A program made the translations under genes and the position numbers. Below are positions 11,150 through 21,990 of a DNA stretch of 64,000 nt, piece after piece. The notes beneath the pieces are model-generated. The model saw nothing but the letters and a program-made list of their open reading frames with translations, made no database searches and had not been told where the DNA came from. Origin of the DNA: Vandiemenella viatica. Lineage: Eukaryota > Arthropoda > Insecta > Orthoptera > Morabidae. The stretch is from positions 103,759,992 to 103,823,991 of the forward strand of contig JARYHS010009186.1 of the NCBI GenBank assembly GCA_031002005.1, given 5' to 3'. How positions within the stretch are numbered: position 1 is the stretch's first letter; every line of letters begins with the position of its first letter.

Positions 11150-11490
11150 TAGATCTTCTTTTTAGTGAACGGGTAACTGAGGTTATCTGAACTGTGTGAA
11201 CATAACTGCACACCGAAGTGAAATTTTATTACAAACGATTTGCTGGTTTAAGTATTATTCGGTATTGTGGGGACTAGCGTTGTTTGAGTGTAAAGAAAAG
11301 AAAAATCTCTTAATTTCAAGAAAGAATTAAAAATTAAATCACAAGGAGTCATGAGACGATTTTAATTTTATTATTATTATTATTATTTTACCTTGTTTTG
11401 GGCTGAATTATTACTAGTACTTGGAGAATGGCGTTACGAAAAATATTTTTACGACACAAACAAACAGAAACTATCATACCTGTATCAAGA
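11150..11490. other. AT-rich spacer with an ATT microsatellite
   Basis: This stretch contains a short (ATT)n tract at about 11364-11386. Nothing else was recognised. Confidence 0.6.
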
Positions 11491-11737
11491 CTTTTTTCTT
11501 AAGATTTTCCGACCCGTCAACTTAAACGTTGAGGTTATCAGAGACGGGTAAAAATTGGGAGCAATTAACAGGAATGAATTAGGCAATGGCCGTTTGAAGA
11601 AACCATACCAGCATTCGCCTGCAATGATTTCGGAAAACCATGGCGATCCGAAAGCTGGACGGTCGGTCGGGGATTCGAAACCCCATCCTCCCAAATGCGA
11701 GGCCAGAGCGTTACTACTCACCCACCACAGTTGGTCT
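11491..11737 (-). mobile_element. SINE family A, copy 3 (diverged)
   Basis: Reverse-strand copy with its A-tail at 11491. It retains the complement of the core (GGAAAACCATGG...), a B-box complement GGGATTCGAAACC and CCAAATGCGAGGCCAGAGCG of the head. It is more diverged than most copies. Confidence 0.8.
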
Positions 11738-12356
11738 CAATCAAGTGACATTCAACACGCTTCTTACATGCACTTATAATGCTAATAGTTATTGACATAT
11801 TCTGATAACAGCTCAGAAAACGGTGACATCGTACTAGAGATTAAAGCTTCACTTGTTCAGTGGCAAAATTATGTATTCATACTACAAATTAATAACAATC
11901 GGAAACATATTATTATAATTGCCGTTGTTATATTTTAATTTGAAGTGACTCGTGCAGCCGGTGGATTATTGGCTGGTTGCCAAAACATGTAACAGGTTGG
12001 AGGTGGGTACATAATCGGATTAGTGCGTTATGGTTCGCATATTCGGTTTATTTCCAGAGTATGTAATTTGGTGCTGGCAGAAAAGAGGATTATCATCTTA
12101 TCAGACTCCATATCAGCAATCACGCTGCTATAAAATAACGAAGTAGAAAAAATGAAACACAATGTAGTACTTCGGCTTGTGGAAGCCATGCGGTAAATAG
12201 AGAACATTAGCGGAGAAAACACACAGTGCTGGATTGAAACATATTGCGGTAAACTACAAACGAGAAGTGTGAAACAGTGTCACAACAACACGTGTTGGTG
12301 AGGAAAATCTTGATTACTCAAAAGTAAAGCATGCTAATAGGACGGTAATGGATCTT
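11738..12356. other. AT-rich spacer, nothing recognised
   Basis: About 600 bp between two SINEs with no recognisable signature. Confidence 0.45.
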
Positions 12357-12597
12357 ATTTTTTTTTATTTTGCTTATGGTCTTACGCCTTGTCGACTTCG
12401 TGATCATTATGGGAGTTAAAGTACAGGGAAAGGAAGGAATTCGGCCAGTGTCTTTCGTAAGATACATCCCGCCATTTACCTGAAATGATTTTGGGAATCC
12501 ATTCAAAACAGAAATCTGGATGACCGGAACGGGGTTTGAATCCGCGTCCTCCAGAATGTGAGGACAGAGTGTTACCGCTCACCCAGTATGCTTGGTG
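12357..12597 (-). mobile_element. SINE family A, copy 4 (diverged)
   Basis: Reverse-strand copy: T-run, CTTACGCCTTGTCGAC, AAGGAATTCGGCC, a degenerate core, GGGGTTTGAATCCGCGTCCTCC and a head ending GTTACCGCTCACCCAG. No convincing target duplication was seen. Confidence 0.82.
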
Positions 12598-12751
12598 AAA
12601 GTAATGTGGCACCAAACTGCTGGAATAAGTCGGTATAATGCGTCGACTAACTGGCTAATTCTAGACTAGATTTATAGATCGAATTTTCAAGAACTGTAAC
12701 GGCTTACAAAGCTATCGTGCGTCCACATTTGAGCTATTGTTGTGCCGTTTG

Positions 12752-13047
12752 CAGTGGCGTAGCTAGGTCAACAAGGGCCCCGGTGCAAAAAAATTTATTT
12801 TGGGCCCTCAGGCCAGATGGGCGACCTTATTTTGGCTTTGTGTTGCTCGTAGGGGCCTCCTGAGCTGAGACTTAAGGCCCCTGAGTTGTGCTTGGTGGCC
12901 CCTGAGTTGTGCTTGGGGGCCCCCTAAGCAGTCGTTGGGTTCCCCCCTGAGCAGTGAGGGCCCTTAGTCAGGGGATGCTTGGGGGCGCCCTGAGCGTAGA
13001 GGCGTCGGTGCACTGCACCGCCTAACCCCATAGTAGCTACGCCCCTG
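12752..13047. mobile_element. Non-autonomous hAT element (MITE), 296 bp
   Basis: The ends are CAGTGGCGTAGCTA at the left and, on the reverse strand at the right, CAGGGGCGTAGCTA: classic hAT terminal inverted repeats. A perfect 8-bp target duplication GCCGTTTG lies at 12744-12751 and 13048-13055. The interior is GC-rich with short repeats of CCCCTGAGTTGTGCTTGG. There is no transposase ORF, so it would need a transposase from elsewhere. Confidence 0.95.
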
Positions 13048-13395
13048 GCCGTTTGAGATTATCATTGTAAAGAATTGGTGGTTAGTATAGAGAAAGTAGA
13101 GAAAACAGTTACTTGATTCGTGACAACTTGCACAGTTCTTACGAAAGCGTAATAGTTGATACATAGATTGGGCTGGAATTGTATGGCAGACAAACAATAT
13201 TGGGCTGGGATTGTCCGCCAGAAAACAATGTAGGTTTGGTTTGAATTTATGCAAACATGCGAATAACATCTTTCATTTACGAGTGCGGCGAAATACTTCC
13301 TCCATCATCCTGTTTGAGTTGCAATGACAGGAGAGATAAGATTAGAGAAATTAGATGTCATACGGATACATATATGAATTCTTCCTTCGATTATA

Positions 13396-13743
13396 CAGTA
13401 GAACTCCAGTTATCCGAATCAATTGGGACCGGACCCGATTCGGATAGTAAAAAATCGGATAAGTGGATTTTTTTCCGAAAAAGAGTCTATTTTAATTAAT
13501 TACTGTATGTTTTTTGAAAATGAGAGAAAAACTATTTTTTTTAAAAAAAATTTAATCAACTAAATGAAAAGGCAACACTTTACATGTTAAGCATACTTAC
13601 AATTGCTGTACATTAGGACAGTATGTTTGTACCGTACTGCAAATGAAAGTCATTGCTTACTGAACATCTCCGTCGCAATTAAAAAAGCAATTCGGATAAT
13701 CAGCGATTGCATAGTCGGAGTTGGGATAGTTGGAGTTCTACTG
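13396..13743. mobile_element. Tigger/pogo-like MITE, 348 bp
   Basis: The inverted ends both begin CAGTAGAACTCCA, followed by an ATCCG motif typical of pogo/Tigger TIRs. TA duplicates flank it (13394-13395 and 13744-13745). No transposase is encoded. It is inserted in the tail of LINE-c. Confidence 0.85.
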
Positions 13744-13800
13744 TACTATTCAAGAGTGGAATCCACAGAGTTAGATTTGGCGCATTTTCTGCCATAATGT

Positions 13801-14259
13801 TTTGAATTGCCAAGTATAGATGTAATCGTAGACTGAACTCAAACTACATATATTAGGTAGTGTCCTAGTGTAGGATGATACCATTGAAAATGAAATACTT
13901 GGATAGTAACGTTCTTGAAAGTTTATTCGTTTCCTGTTGCCTTCCAAAATTAGATGTGTTGGTAGATATTATTCTATGTTTGTATACTGTAATGGTGTGT
14001 ATTCGCTGTAGTGTGGTGTTCGTTCGATGGAATATAAATGAAAGAAAAGAGGGGTTCTATTAAAGACTACTCCGTATCCGGAGGACGTATCGTCATCGGC
14101 AATAATGTGCGGCTTTTCTGTATACGCACTGTGGTCAAATTTGGGATTTTCACAAGTGTTTGCTATACATTCTGGTGGTTGGGTAATGTGTTTCACAACC
14201 TTCTGCAAGCTACATGCGAAGTCGCGGATAACAAAAATTCGATCAACTTTTTGCCTCAT
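13801..14259. other. AT-rich spacer, nothing recognised
   Basis: No convincing feature. Overlapping small ORFs on both strands between 13870 and 14260 lack recognisable domains. Confidence 0.4.
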
Positions 14260-14490
14260 AAAATCCGACAGGAGTAGCTTTCGATAAAGTACTCCGGCCG
14301 TTCTGATCTGGGTTTTCCATGGTTTCCCCAGATCGCTCCATGCGAATGCTGGGATGGTTCCTCACAATGGCCCATGGGCGCCTCCTGCCATATCCCGTAT
14401 ATCCCTTCCAAACCATTACCTTCCCGGATAGGTGCAATGCACCCTCCGCCACACACTTTTAGTGAATCGCGGAGTAACATTAATAGTAAT
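14260..14490 (+). mobile_element. Family B repeat (LINE 3' tail or SINE) with the SINE core
   Basis: The repeat starts AAAATCCGACAGGAGTAGC. It contains GATCTGGGTTTTCCATGG and GCGAATGCTGGGATGG, homologous to the family A SINE core, and ends CACACACTTTTAGTGAATCG. The same unit occurs at 43076-43310, directly after a LINE ORF. No tRNA-like A/B boxes are visible, so it is probably a 5'-truncated LINE 3' UTR rather than a free SINE. Confidence 0.75.
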
Positions 14491-14903
14491 AGTGCGTGGG
14501 CGTGGCGTATTTGATAGCTGGGTTCGAATAATTGTTCTTCTTTATGCTCTATGACATGCGCAAATTATCTTCTATTCTGGAACTCTTCTTTCTTGACATC
14601 TTCTGGCACTTCACTATTGAATTAACATGGGCATCGTGTGTTCATGTGAGCCCCTTGGATACTTGCAGGAGATTGAGTGGACAGGTATGAATTATTTGCA
14701 GTTAAAGAAGTAGCTGCGGAAACCTTATTTGAGAACATACGGAAATGTCGTGATATGTCGTAACACAATCTAAGTAAAACAGAGGAATGATTATTTATTA
14801 TTTATCCTACTGATTAGAACTGACAGAGAATGACAAGGTTGGTGTAGGAACTAACTAGTCAGAGGCCATGACGTTTACTTGTTGCTCTTATGCGAAGAAG
14901 TAA
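14491..14903. other. AT-rich spacer, nothing recognised
   Basis: No recognisable signature. The last 17 bases (14887-14903) resemble 15347-15363 and may be the target duplication of the next SINE. Confidence 0.45.
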
Positions 14904-15346
14904 TAATAATAATTCAGTGTGGTCGTAATGTTATGGTGACAGGGTTTCTGTCGGCCACGCATTCTGCCTCTGTCGCAGCTACCGTAAAGTAACCCGTCAA
15001 TCCTACAGTTTAACATTGAATCCGAACCACGGAAGCGTTCTGGCGTACTTCACATTCCACAGCATGCTGTATCAGATTTGAAGGTCAGGTTAGGGGCCTA
15101 AGAAAATTCTCGCCGACACGGGATTTCGAACCGGGGAACTCTCGATCCCCATTCAGATGCCTTGTCCACTAAGCCACCAGACAGGCCCGCCGCTACCTGT
15201 TTGAGCGCCCGCGTGCAATACCGATTGCCGCCCCCTGTCTAACTGTAGCCAGTGGTGGATCTAGGAATTTTCGGAACCGGTTAAAAAACTGCGAGATTGC
15301 CGCCCTTTCGAACATTCGCGCATACGGCGGCCCTGCCACCAGACCG
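14904..15346 (-). mobile_element. tRNA-derived SINE family C, copy with nested hAT
   Basis: On the reverse strand the head reads GTCTGGTGGCTTAGTGGACAAGG (shown in part: CTGGTGGCTTAGTGG) with B box GGTTCGAAATCC. It is followed by CCAGAACGCTTCCGTGGTT and a GTCACCA...ACATTACGACCACA tail. It aligns along its whole length with 39881-40181. A 154-bp hAT MITE splits the head. Diverged 17-bp flanks (14887-14903 and 15347-15363; 14 of 17 match by eye) look like an old target duplication. Confidence 0.82.
15182..15335. mobile_element. hAT MITE inside SINE C, 154 bp
   Basis: The left end is CAGGCCCGCCG and the right end, read on the opposite strand, is CAGGGCCGCCG. A perfect 8-bp duplication CCACCAGA (15174-15181 and 15336-15343) flanks it, and it interrupts the SINE C head. 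An internal CAGTGGTGGATCTAGG also looks like an hAT terminus, so the element may be composite. Confidence 0.85.
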
Positions 15347-15595
15347 CTCATCCGAAGAATTAAAGCCGATCCGTATATTCTAGCTCGCTGCTAGGCTATT
15401 GAGTTGCATGCTCAGCAGTGCACATGTTACTTTGACTTTGAACTGTCGATTAGCAGATTCTATTAACAAGGGGCGCTGTCTCAACATCCTTACCCAGCTG
15501 CAAAACCTAGCAAAATTACAAAATTCTGCTACTAAAATATTAATCTAAATATCTAAATGAGGTCCTGTTACAACTTCACGTAGAAGGTTGCTGTT

Positions 15596-15837
15596 TTTTT
15601 TTTTTCTTATGTCTTAACGCCTCGTCGACGTCGAGGTTATTAGAGGCTGGATGAGACTTGGGATAAGGAACGGGAAGGAATTTGTCAATGGACCTTTTGA
15701 AGGAAGCATCCCTGCATTCGCCTGGAGTGATTTGGGGAAACCATGGAAAACCCAAATCTAGATTCCCGGACGGGGATTCGAACCGCCTTCCTCCCGAATG
15801 CGAAGCCAGAGCGTTAACCGCTCACCCACCACGTTCG
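15596..15837 (-). mobile_element. SINE family A, copy 5
   Basis: Well-preserved reverse-strand copy. It has a T-run at its 3' end, AACGCCTCGTCGACGTCGAG, the core complement GGGGAAACCATGG, a B-box complement GGATTCGAACCG and the head complement GCGTTAACCGCTCACCCACC. Imperfect flanking repeats (GTAGAAGGTTGCTGTT and GTAGAACGTGCTGTT) suggest the target duplication. Confidence 0.92.
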
Positions 15838-15852
15838 GTAGAACGTGCTGTT

Positions 15853-17298
15853 GTAGGTATTCTCTCGCAGATGTATATCTTTAGCGGTTATAATTCAAAA
15901 TGGCTATTTATAGATGGTGTGAGGTGTTGCTATTTGTGCGTCGCACTGTTTTCTCTACTTCCTTCTTATCGAAGTATTTTACGTGACAGTATGTCCTTAC
16001 GAAGCCTCGCGTATTTTTTTTTTTTATTTTACCTTCTTCCTTGTATATACGTACCAGATGTCTACCGATATTCGAATTGTTTTTTGCTGCTGTTAAACGT
16101 CTGGTTCAATCAGACACTTTAACATTTGAAAATCTTTATTTCAATCTCATTGAAATTTTAATTCATTTTTTTTACTTTTTGGAATAATTCGTTCAGTTTC
16201 CTTATAATTTATTGTTATTATCCATATTAACTAGATAATATACAATTAACACTTATATTGGGTTACTTTCATGATACATTCCTTCCTATTATCACAAAAG
16301 GTCTTCCAAACCATGCATTATTTCTCTTTCATTACTTCCTCGGGCTGTATACTTTTACATTTATCATTTACACACTGCTTGTCAAAAGAAAACTTCATTG
16401 AGAGATTCTTCTTCGATCCTTCCTCTTTTATTTAATTCATTCTCCGATCATACTAAACCATTTTTTTCTCGTCTCTTCATCTGTTTTTCAAAGATGCTCC
16501 GCACGTTCTTTATGGGCGTCTTTACCCTTTAAACTAAATTATCAAAGTTAAAAATACATGATCAGTGACCTCACTTCATGTCAAATATATTTACAACATA
16601 AACCATAATTTCCGGTAAGGACTATGTACTGTACCTTACAATGGGATAAAAAGAAAGCAAACACACTCTTCAACTTCTTAGCTAAATCACTTTATTTACT
16701 TGATTGAAGATCTATTAAAAGTTTGTTCATTTGTATCACCAAACAGTAGTGGCATAACATAGGGCAAGTGTAATGGCTGAAAACAATTACCCAAATTTGT
16801 AATGAAATTTTTTGATTTTCTATATATAAGAATATGAAGCATCATTTCATAACCCATGAGAAATAAGATTTCAGATAGTATTGGTTAATTAGCATCGTTT
16901 AAGGGTAAAAACTGTAACAGTTGACGTGGAATGTTGCAGCGTTTGGCAAATATCGATTGTGTACCAGCTTTCTGCAGCAGCATGGTGTTGGCGTCTGAAG
17001 TCGATTTCATCACTTGATTCAGTGAGAAAGGCAGCGACAGCGTAGTGACCAGTCGAGGGTAGCCTGGTAGCCGGACTCAGGCATGAGTGATTTTAATTTT
17101 TTTATTATTTGTGTATTGTTTTGACTAATTGCATGAACAAAGCCTGATACAGATACTCGAGACTGGTTAAATGGCTGCAAAAAACCTAAACTCATTATTT
17201 TTTATTTTTTTAAAAGAAGGTAATTGTGTTGTCCGTATTGTAGTGAGACATGTCACTAGGCGCAGGTAAATGAACCAAATAATTGTCTATCCTTTCCC
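15853..17298. other. AT-rich sequence, nothing recognised
   Basis: About 1.45 kb without recognisable features. The plus-strand ORF overlapping 15682-16122 begins inside the antisense SINE and is not a gene. Confidence 0.5.
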
Positions 17299-17310
17299 TC
17301 AACTAATATG

Positions 17311-17556
17311 ACCGAGCGAAGTTGGTGAGCGGTTAACGTTCTGGCCTCGCATTCGGGAGGACGCCGGTTCGAATCCCCGTCCGGGCATCCAGATTTGGGT
17401 TTTCAATGGTTTTCACAAACCACTCTAGGCGAATGCCTGGATGTTTCCTTCAAAAATGCCATGGCTGAATTTCTTCCCGTTCCTTGTCCCTAGTCCTATC
17501 CCGTCTCTAAGGACCTCAACGTCGACAACGCGTAAAGCCATAAGTAATTAAAAAAA
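17311..17556 (+). mobile_element. SINE family A, copy 6 (near full length)
   Basis: The sequence begins ACCGAGCGAAGTTGGTGAGC. It shows A box GGTGAGCGGTTAACG, B box GGTTCGAATCCCC, the full core and the CGTCGACAACGCGTAAAGCC tail with a terminal A-run. A 12-bp duplication with one mismatch (TCAACTAATATG at 17299-17310, TCAAGTAATATG at 17557-17568) brackets it, which fixes the ends of the family. Confidence 0.95.
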
Positions 17557-17568
17557 TCAAGTAATATG

Positions 17569-18090
17569 TTTGTTCGTGCCGGAAGTAAAATTATCTCGTT
17601 CATAGCTGATGTTAGAAATCTTATTTCCAGTCCTTCCAGCCAGGTAACGAACGCTTTTTGGTGGATTCTCCTACTGTATCTCAGAAAATTGTAACTGTAA
17701 TTGTGACTGGAAAAACCAATTTCAACACGCAAGAAAAACATATTCCCGGATCAAAAATTGTTATTGATATTACAGAGAGAAAACTAACTAACCGCATATT
17801 TCTTCATGTGTATAAGTTAAATATGACGACGTTTAAAGCGGTGTCAAAATTTCCCAGTGTCTTCACTTTAATTTGAATAACATGAGAGGAGTCATTTACA
17901 TTTCGGGAGAAGATATTCTGTTTCTTCTAGGATCGCTTGCCTCCATCTGATAACTATCCTAATGTTTAGCGCTTACTCCAGTCGGTTTGAGATGTTGTGA
18001 ACAGTTCATGTTACTAACAAATCAATCTCTCGTAGTGTCACATTTTGCGTTACGTTTACATTTTTCCTGCAAAAAATGGTGTACACATAT
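17569..18090. other. AT-rich spacer, nothing recognised
   Basis: No feature was recognised. A 72-codon plus-strand ORF (17658-17876) shows no domain. Confidence 0.4.
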
Positions 18091-18296
18091 TTTTTTTTTT
18101 TAGTATGGCTTTACTCCTCGTTGACGTGGAGGTCATTAGAGGTGGGATTGGATGGGGGGCATCGAAAAAGAAAGAATTTTGCCATCGCCTTTTGAGGGCA
18201 ATTCAGCCGGAATTATTTCGGGAAACCATGGAAAACCGAAATCTGGATGCAGGAGGGGGAATTGAACACGGGTCCTCCCGAATGCGAGGACAGAGA
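18091..18296 (-). mobile_element. SINE family A, copy 7 (5'-truncated)
   Basis: Reverse-strand copy with a T-run, TTTACTCCTCGTTGACGTGG, the core complement GGGAAACCATGGAAAACC and a B-box complement. It stops at CGAGGACAGAG, so the outer part of the tRNA-like head is missing. Confidence 0.85.
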
Positions 18297-18299
18297 GTA

Positions 18300-19330
18300 T
18301 ATACACAGTCAACATAGATGAGAAGAGTAGTGTATAATTCCTCTTAATTTTTCCAACAACGAATTCAATTATATATAAAGTTTTGGATTTAATTAAAGTA
18401 AAAATTAAATATTTTGCTTGGAATTAGAAGTAATCAGCGAAGGACAGCGAAGACAGTATTAGCCGCACATTTGTAAGGAGATATAATTTATAAATATCAC
18501 GATTGCCGAAAAAATTTGTATGTTAACGCGATGCCTAAAAAAGATTGGTTACGTAGTTACAATGTGTTTAATACAATATTATTAAACACCATCTTTTGTC
18601 GAGTGCTTTAAATTATTAATTTATTTAATAGATAGAAAAAAAAATATTGTTCAGTATCGTATTTTTGGAAGTTACATTAGATTCGCTGTTTCAGTGAGGG
18701 AAACCCCGTCAAGGATTCCTGGAAGCACACTGGACGGTAGCAACAAGTCTTTAAACAGTCGCCAACAGGATTCAATATTAACCACATAATCGCGCGGTGA
18801 AGAAGAGATTAGAAGAACGTTTCTTTGCGAACCGACTTTATCGTTCGGATAGTGTAGTCAGCGCAAAGCAAACTAATACCTCGTCTCATACAGATAGCTT
18901 AAGGAGAAAATAGGTCTTCTTGCTCCCTGCATTCTTGGAATATATTAATTAGATTGTAATATGTTGGTTGGTTAAACTGCGGCAATATTTCATCAGACGC
19001 AAGAGTTAATTAATAATTAACTGTGATTCTCAGAAATTATCTCGTTAATTATTCATAGTTTTAGGAACATTTCGGATCATAAACAACGGAAACCGTAAAG
19101 AATGTGTAAGCTTTAGGTAATTAGTGCATGGCTCAGAACTTGTTAGAATATTCTGAAAGTGTGACAACGATTCTCTCATATCCTCTAAGCCTCGACGTTA
19201 TAATAGTAGTATTGGACGAATACAATATATTAAACATATTCGTCAGACGTTTTACTTCACTCCTGAAGTACCACACGGTAATTGTAATTTTCAGAAGTTA
19301 GCTTTTACTGCGTTGCGTCATATCATAACA
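18300..19330. other. AT-rich sequence, nothing recognised
   Basis: Just over 1 kb without recognisable features. Confidence 0.45.
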
Positions 19331-20150
19331 AAGGGTGTAGGTCTCCTGTACCCGGTGAGTTAAGGGGGTAGGTTCAGCTAACACATACAAATATTTGTAG
19401 AAATTGAAATATCATTTTCTCCAAATCAATTTAATTTTGAGGGTTCAAATTTTGTAGCTCCATAGAACTGTCATAGATATATATACAAAAATTGATTTTT
19501 AAAATAAAAACATTATTCAACAATATGTTAATCTACCATCCAAACTGACAGTTAAAAATATGTCGTCATTAAGGTCTTTAATGATAGAAAGCATAATATT
19601 TGAAATTTTTCAGAATTTTTAATCTTGTAAACTAATATCCAGGCAATAATATAACAAATTTAACTTTATATTTGTTGTTATTAAAAAAAATTCAAGAAAT
19701 TATAATTTATGCTTCTTTTTGTTTAAACATATAGGCATATTTCTCATTTGTGAAAAGCTGGATATACAGTAATCGTAGGGACTGTAGTAATTAGTATGTA
19801 GAACATGTCCTGCAAACAGTACTTGAAAAAGATCTGTGCATGTGGAAAAATTACCTTTAAATACAATTGATGAATTGCTGTTTTGAGAAATTTAAGGTTA
19901 AAGATTTGGATTACCTTCAAGTGCAATAAGATTTAAGTGGCTGTCAATCGTGTAGGACTTTTCTTAATCATCCATAATTCCCACACTGTCAGAAGATATT
20001 TAAATAATTTTTGCACCAACATGAAGTCAAAAGAAAATATTATTTTGTGAATCGAAAGAAAAAAATTATTTTTTTTGAAACCAGATAACTACCCCCTTAC
20101 GGGAGCCACGACAGAGGCGCATTCGCGGCGAATTGAAATTCTGTCAACGA
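19331..20150 (+). mobile_element. SINE family C fragment split by a DNA transposon
   Basis: The left part (GTAGGTCTCCTGTACCCGG, 19338-19356) and the right part (CGGGAGCCACGACAGAGGCG, from 20100) are adjacent in the intact family C copies (GTAGGTCCCCTGTACCC ... GGCTACGACAGGGGCGG). Only the middle of the SINE is recognisable. The tRNA head is absent and the 3' limit is approximate. Confidence 0.65.
19363..20097. mobile_element. TA-flanked non-autonomous DNA transposon, 735 bp
   Basis: The ends are AGGGGGTAGGTTCAG at the left and, reversed at the right, AGGGGGTAGTTATC: short inverted repeats of 9-11 bp. TA flanks both sides (19361-19362 and 20098-20099). Removing the element and one TA gives GAGTTACGGGAGCC, which matches the uninterrupted SINE C copy at 14904-15346 (CTTTACGGTAGCT). 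The interior is very AT-rich with no transposase. The family is unassigned. Confidence 0.75.
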
Positions 20151-20339
20151 GCGGCCGAACTATAACCAACAATGCCACACGCCATTTCTTTCTTTTATGA
20201 ACAACTTAAACTAACATACAAATATTAGTTAAAGATCGTATTTCCTCATTACCGTCTCCAATAAATTAACGATTTTGAAACCTTTTGCTACCATCTGCTA
20301 ATTATTTATGAAACAAATATTGCTCCCACAGTGAACTAA

Positions 20340-20730
20340 GAAGCTTAAGGTCTTGTTTCCCTCACGTCTGTGTTGTTGCGCAGGGAAAATAACTGCCGCG
20401 GGGACCGAAGCAATTTGTTCCGCCGCTGAGAACGTTTTGGAGCGCGAAGACACGCGCTGTGCACCGCTGTATAGGTTGTACTCGCCCTGCGAATGGCCTG
20501 TTGGACATAACGGGGCCGCTATTGCTCGTCGCCAATAAACAGCAGCACGGAGAGGCGGTCGATGGTCTGCGCAGACGAGCGGTAAACGAAAAATGGATCG
20601 GCCGTCTCTCGTCTCCCCGCTCGCAATCAGAGCTCCATCGCAGGCGGTAATTGGTTGATTTAGCGGGTGGTATCTCGGGCATCACGCCAGCCCCAGACAT
20701 CCGGCCATCTAGGGGCGAAAAATGAACTAA
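20340..20730. other. GC- and CpG-rich island, function unknown
   Basis: About 390 bp much richer in GC and CpG than its surroundings, with overlapping ORFs on both strands (134 codons on minus, 63 on plus). I recognise no protein domain or repeat. It could be a promoter or 5' exon, a conserved element or an unknown repeat. Confidence 0.35.
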
Positions 20731-21715
20731 GTCGCAGTAAGGCATTTGTGGATTTACAGTTATCATTTCCGGAAATTACTACACGTAGGAGAAATAAATG
20801 ACAGTAGACTAAATATAAAAATAACGATTATTTATGGACTACAACTACAACTGTTGACCGTAAAAACTTGCGATACAGTCCAGTATTTTGGGTGTGCGCG
20901 TTGCCACCATGTATAACGATCGGTTAATGTTCCAGTTTTGATCCTTACTATACTGATAACGGTTTGAGGGAGTTTTCAAACTCGTTTAAGTTAATGCTGG
21001 AAACGTACCCCCTTTCAAGTAGAAGCTGCATGATACGTGAGCATAATAACACAAGACTTATCCGCAAAAAAATAAGAAAATAATAAAAAAAAACCTAAGT
21101 GTTAGACTTAGAACGTGTTTTGTTACCTGAATCTATTGAGGAATCTGATAAACAGATTAATTTTTCGAAAGAAGACAGCTTTTAGTGTCAAACATCGACT
21201 TAGGTTTTAAAATAAACTGTCTAAAATAATATGAATTCAGCGCAATGTTGTATAGAAGAGTAACTTCCACTTGGGAATGCAAAAATGAAGGAAAATTCGA
21301 TATGTATAGTTACAAAAGTAATTAGAAAAGTAAGTAGGGAAATATGTTACGAAAGTAACATTTCTTGGCAAAGAAAGGGGTTTGCAGAAGAATCAAGTAG
21401 AAAAAAAGAGAAAATTTGAGGGAGAGGTAGTCTCATTTTGAGTCATGTTCCGTTGGTTAAATTATTAATACACGGAGGAGTGGCAATTAACATAGCGCAG
21501 GAAGACAAAGATTAAAAGTAAATGAAGTAAATGATTACAAGCTCAAGTTTTAATAGATACAAAGAACTAAAGAGAATACATCAAACTATGAAGAGGTGGT
21601 AGCTTGCATTGAACCAGTGAAAAGAGTGAAAACAGAAAATACTTCATTCTGTTGTTAATACAATAGCGCAACACTGAACTTGAGGACAATGCTTATGCTT
21701 ATATCACATGGCACA
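20731..21715. other. AT-rich sequence, nothing recognised
   Basis: No feature was recognised. Confidence 0.45.
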
Positions 21716-21990
21716 TACAGTGAAGTGCCAAAATTCATGGAGTAGGAAGATACAAATCATATGCAGGCGGCAAGAACTTGGATTTTCAGGATTTTAATGT
21801 GAACTCTTGTGAATGGTGTTAATGCTTTTTTACGTGATTATGGCCACAAGACATTAATTAACAGACTTTAAACGCGGAATGTTAGGTGTCACCAGTCGCA
21901 TGGGCCATTCCATATCAGAATTTGTTCGCGAATTTAACATTCCATTAATGTCAAAAGTGCACCATGTATATGTAATTTCGGGCATTATCT
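21716..21990 (+). pseudogene. 5' remnant of a second Tc1-like element
   Basis: A TA followed by CAGTGAAGTGCCAAAATTC looks like a Tc1-type 5' end. About 140 bp further on, a degenerate ORF reads LTDFKRGMLG, then RMGHSISEFVREFNIP, similar to the first helix-turn-helix of Tc1 transposases (T/SDFERG motif). The reading frame shifts near 21885, and nothing of the catalytic domain follows. This is a different subfamily from 2740-4167. Confidence 0.55.

Larger units (their letters stand above)
12650..13800 (+). pseudogene. CR1/Jockey-like LINE ('LINE-c') tail, split by two DNA transposons
   Basis: Read across its insertions, the sequence gives AYKAIVRPHLSYCCAV, then DYHCKELVVSIEKVEKT, later MRITSFIYECGEILPP and CNDRRDKIREIRCHTD, and finally FDYTIQEWNP. 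This matches, in order, the related minus-strand copy at 57500-58020 (HLDYCCAVWNPFCNELINSV...SNDRKDKIREIM). The frame resumes exactly when the hAT MITE plus one 8-bp duplication, and the Tigger-like MITE plus one TA, are removed. The conserved Trp codon at the hAT site has become TGA. Stops and frameshifts elsewhere show long inactivity. Confidence 0.75.

Noticed and set aside
15682..16122. A recurring peptide motif GNHGKPKSGCPDGDSN in several ORFs
   Set aside because: It is the antisense translation of family A SINEs (also at 6011, 37004 and 44280), not a protein family.
19744..19926. 60-codon ORF inside the 735-bp transposon as a transposase
   Set aside because: It is far too short and shows no catalytic motif; the element is non-autonomous.
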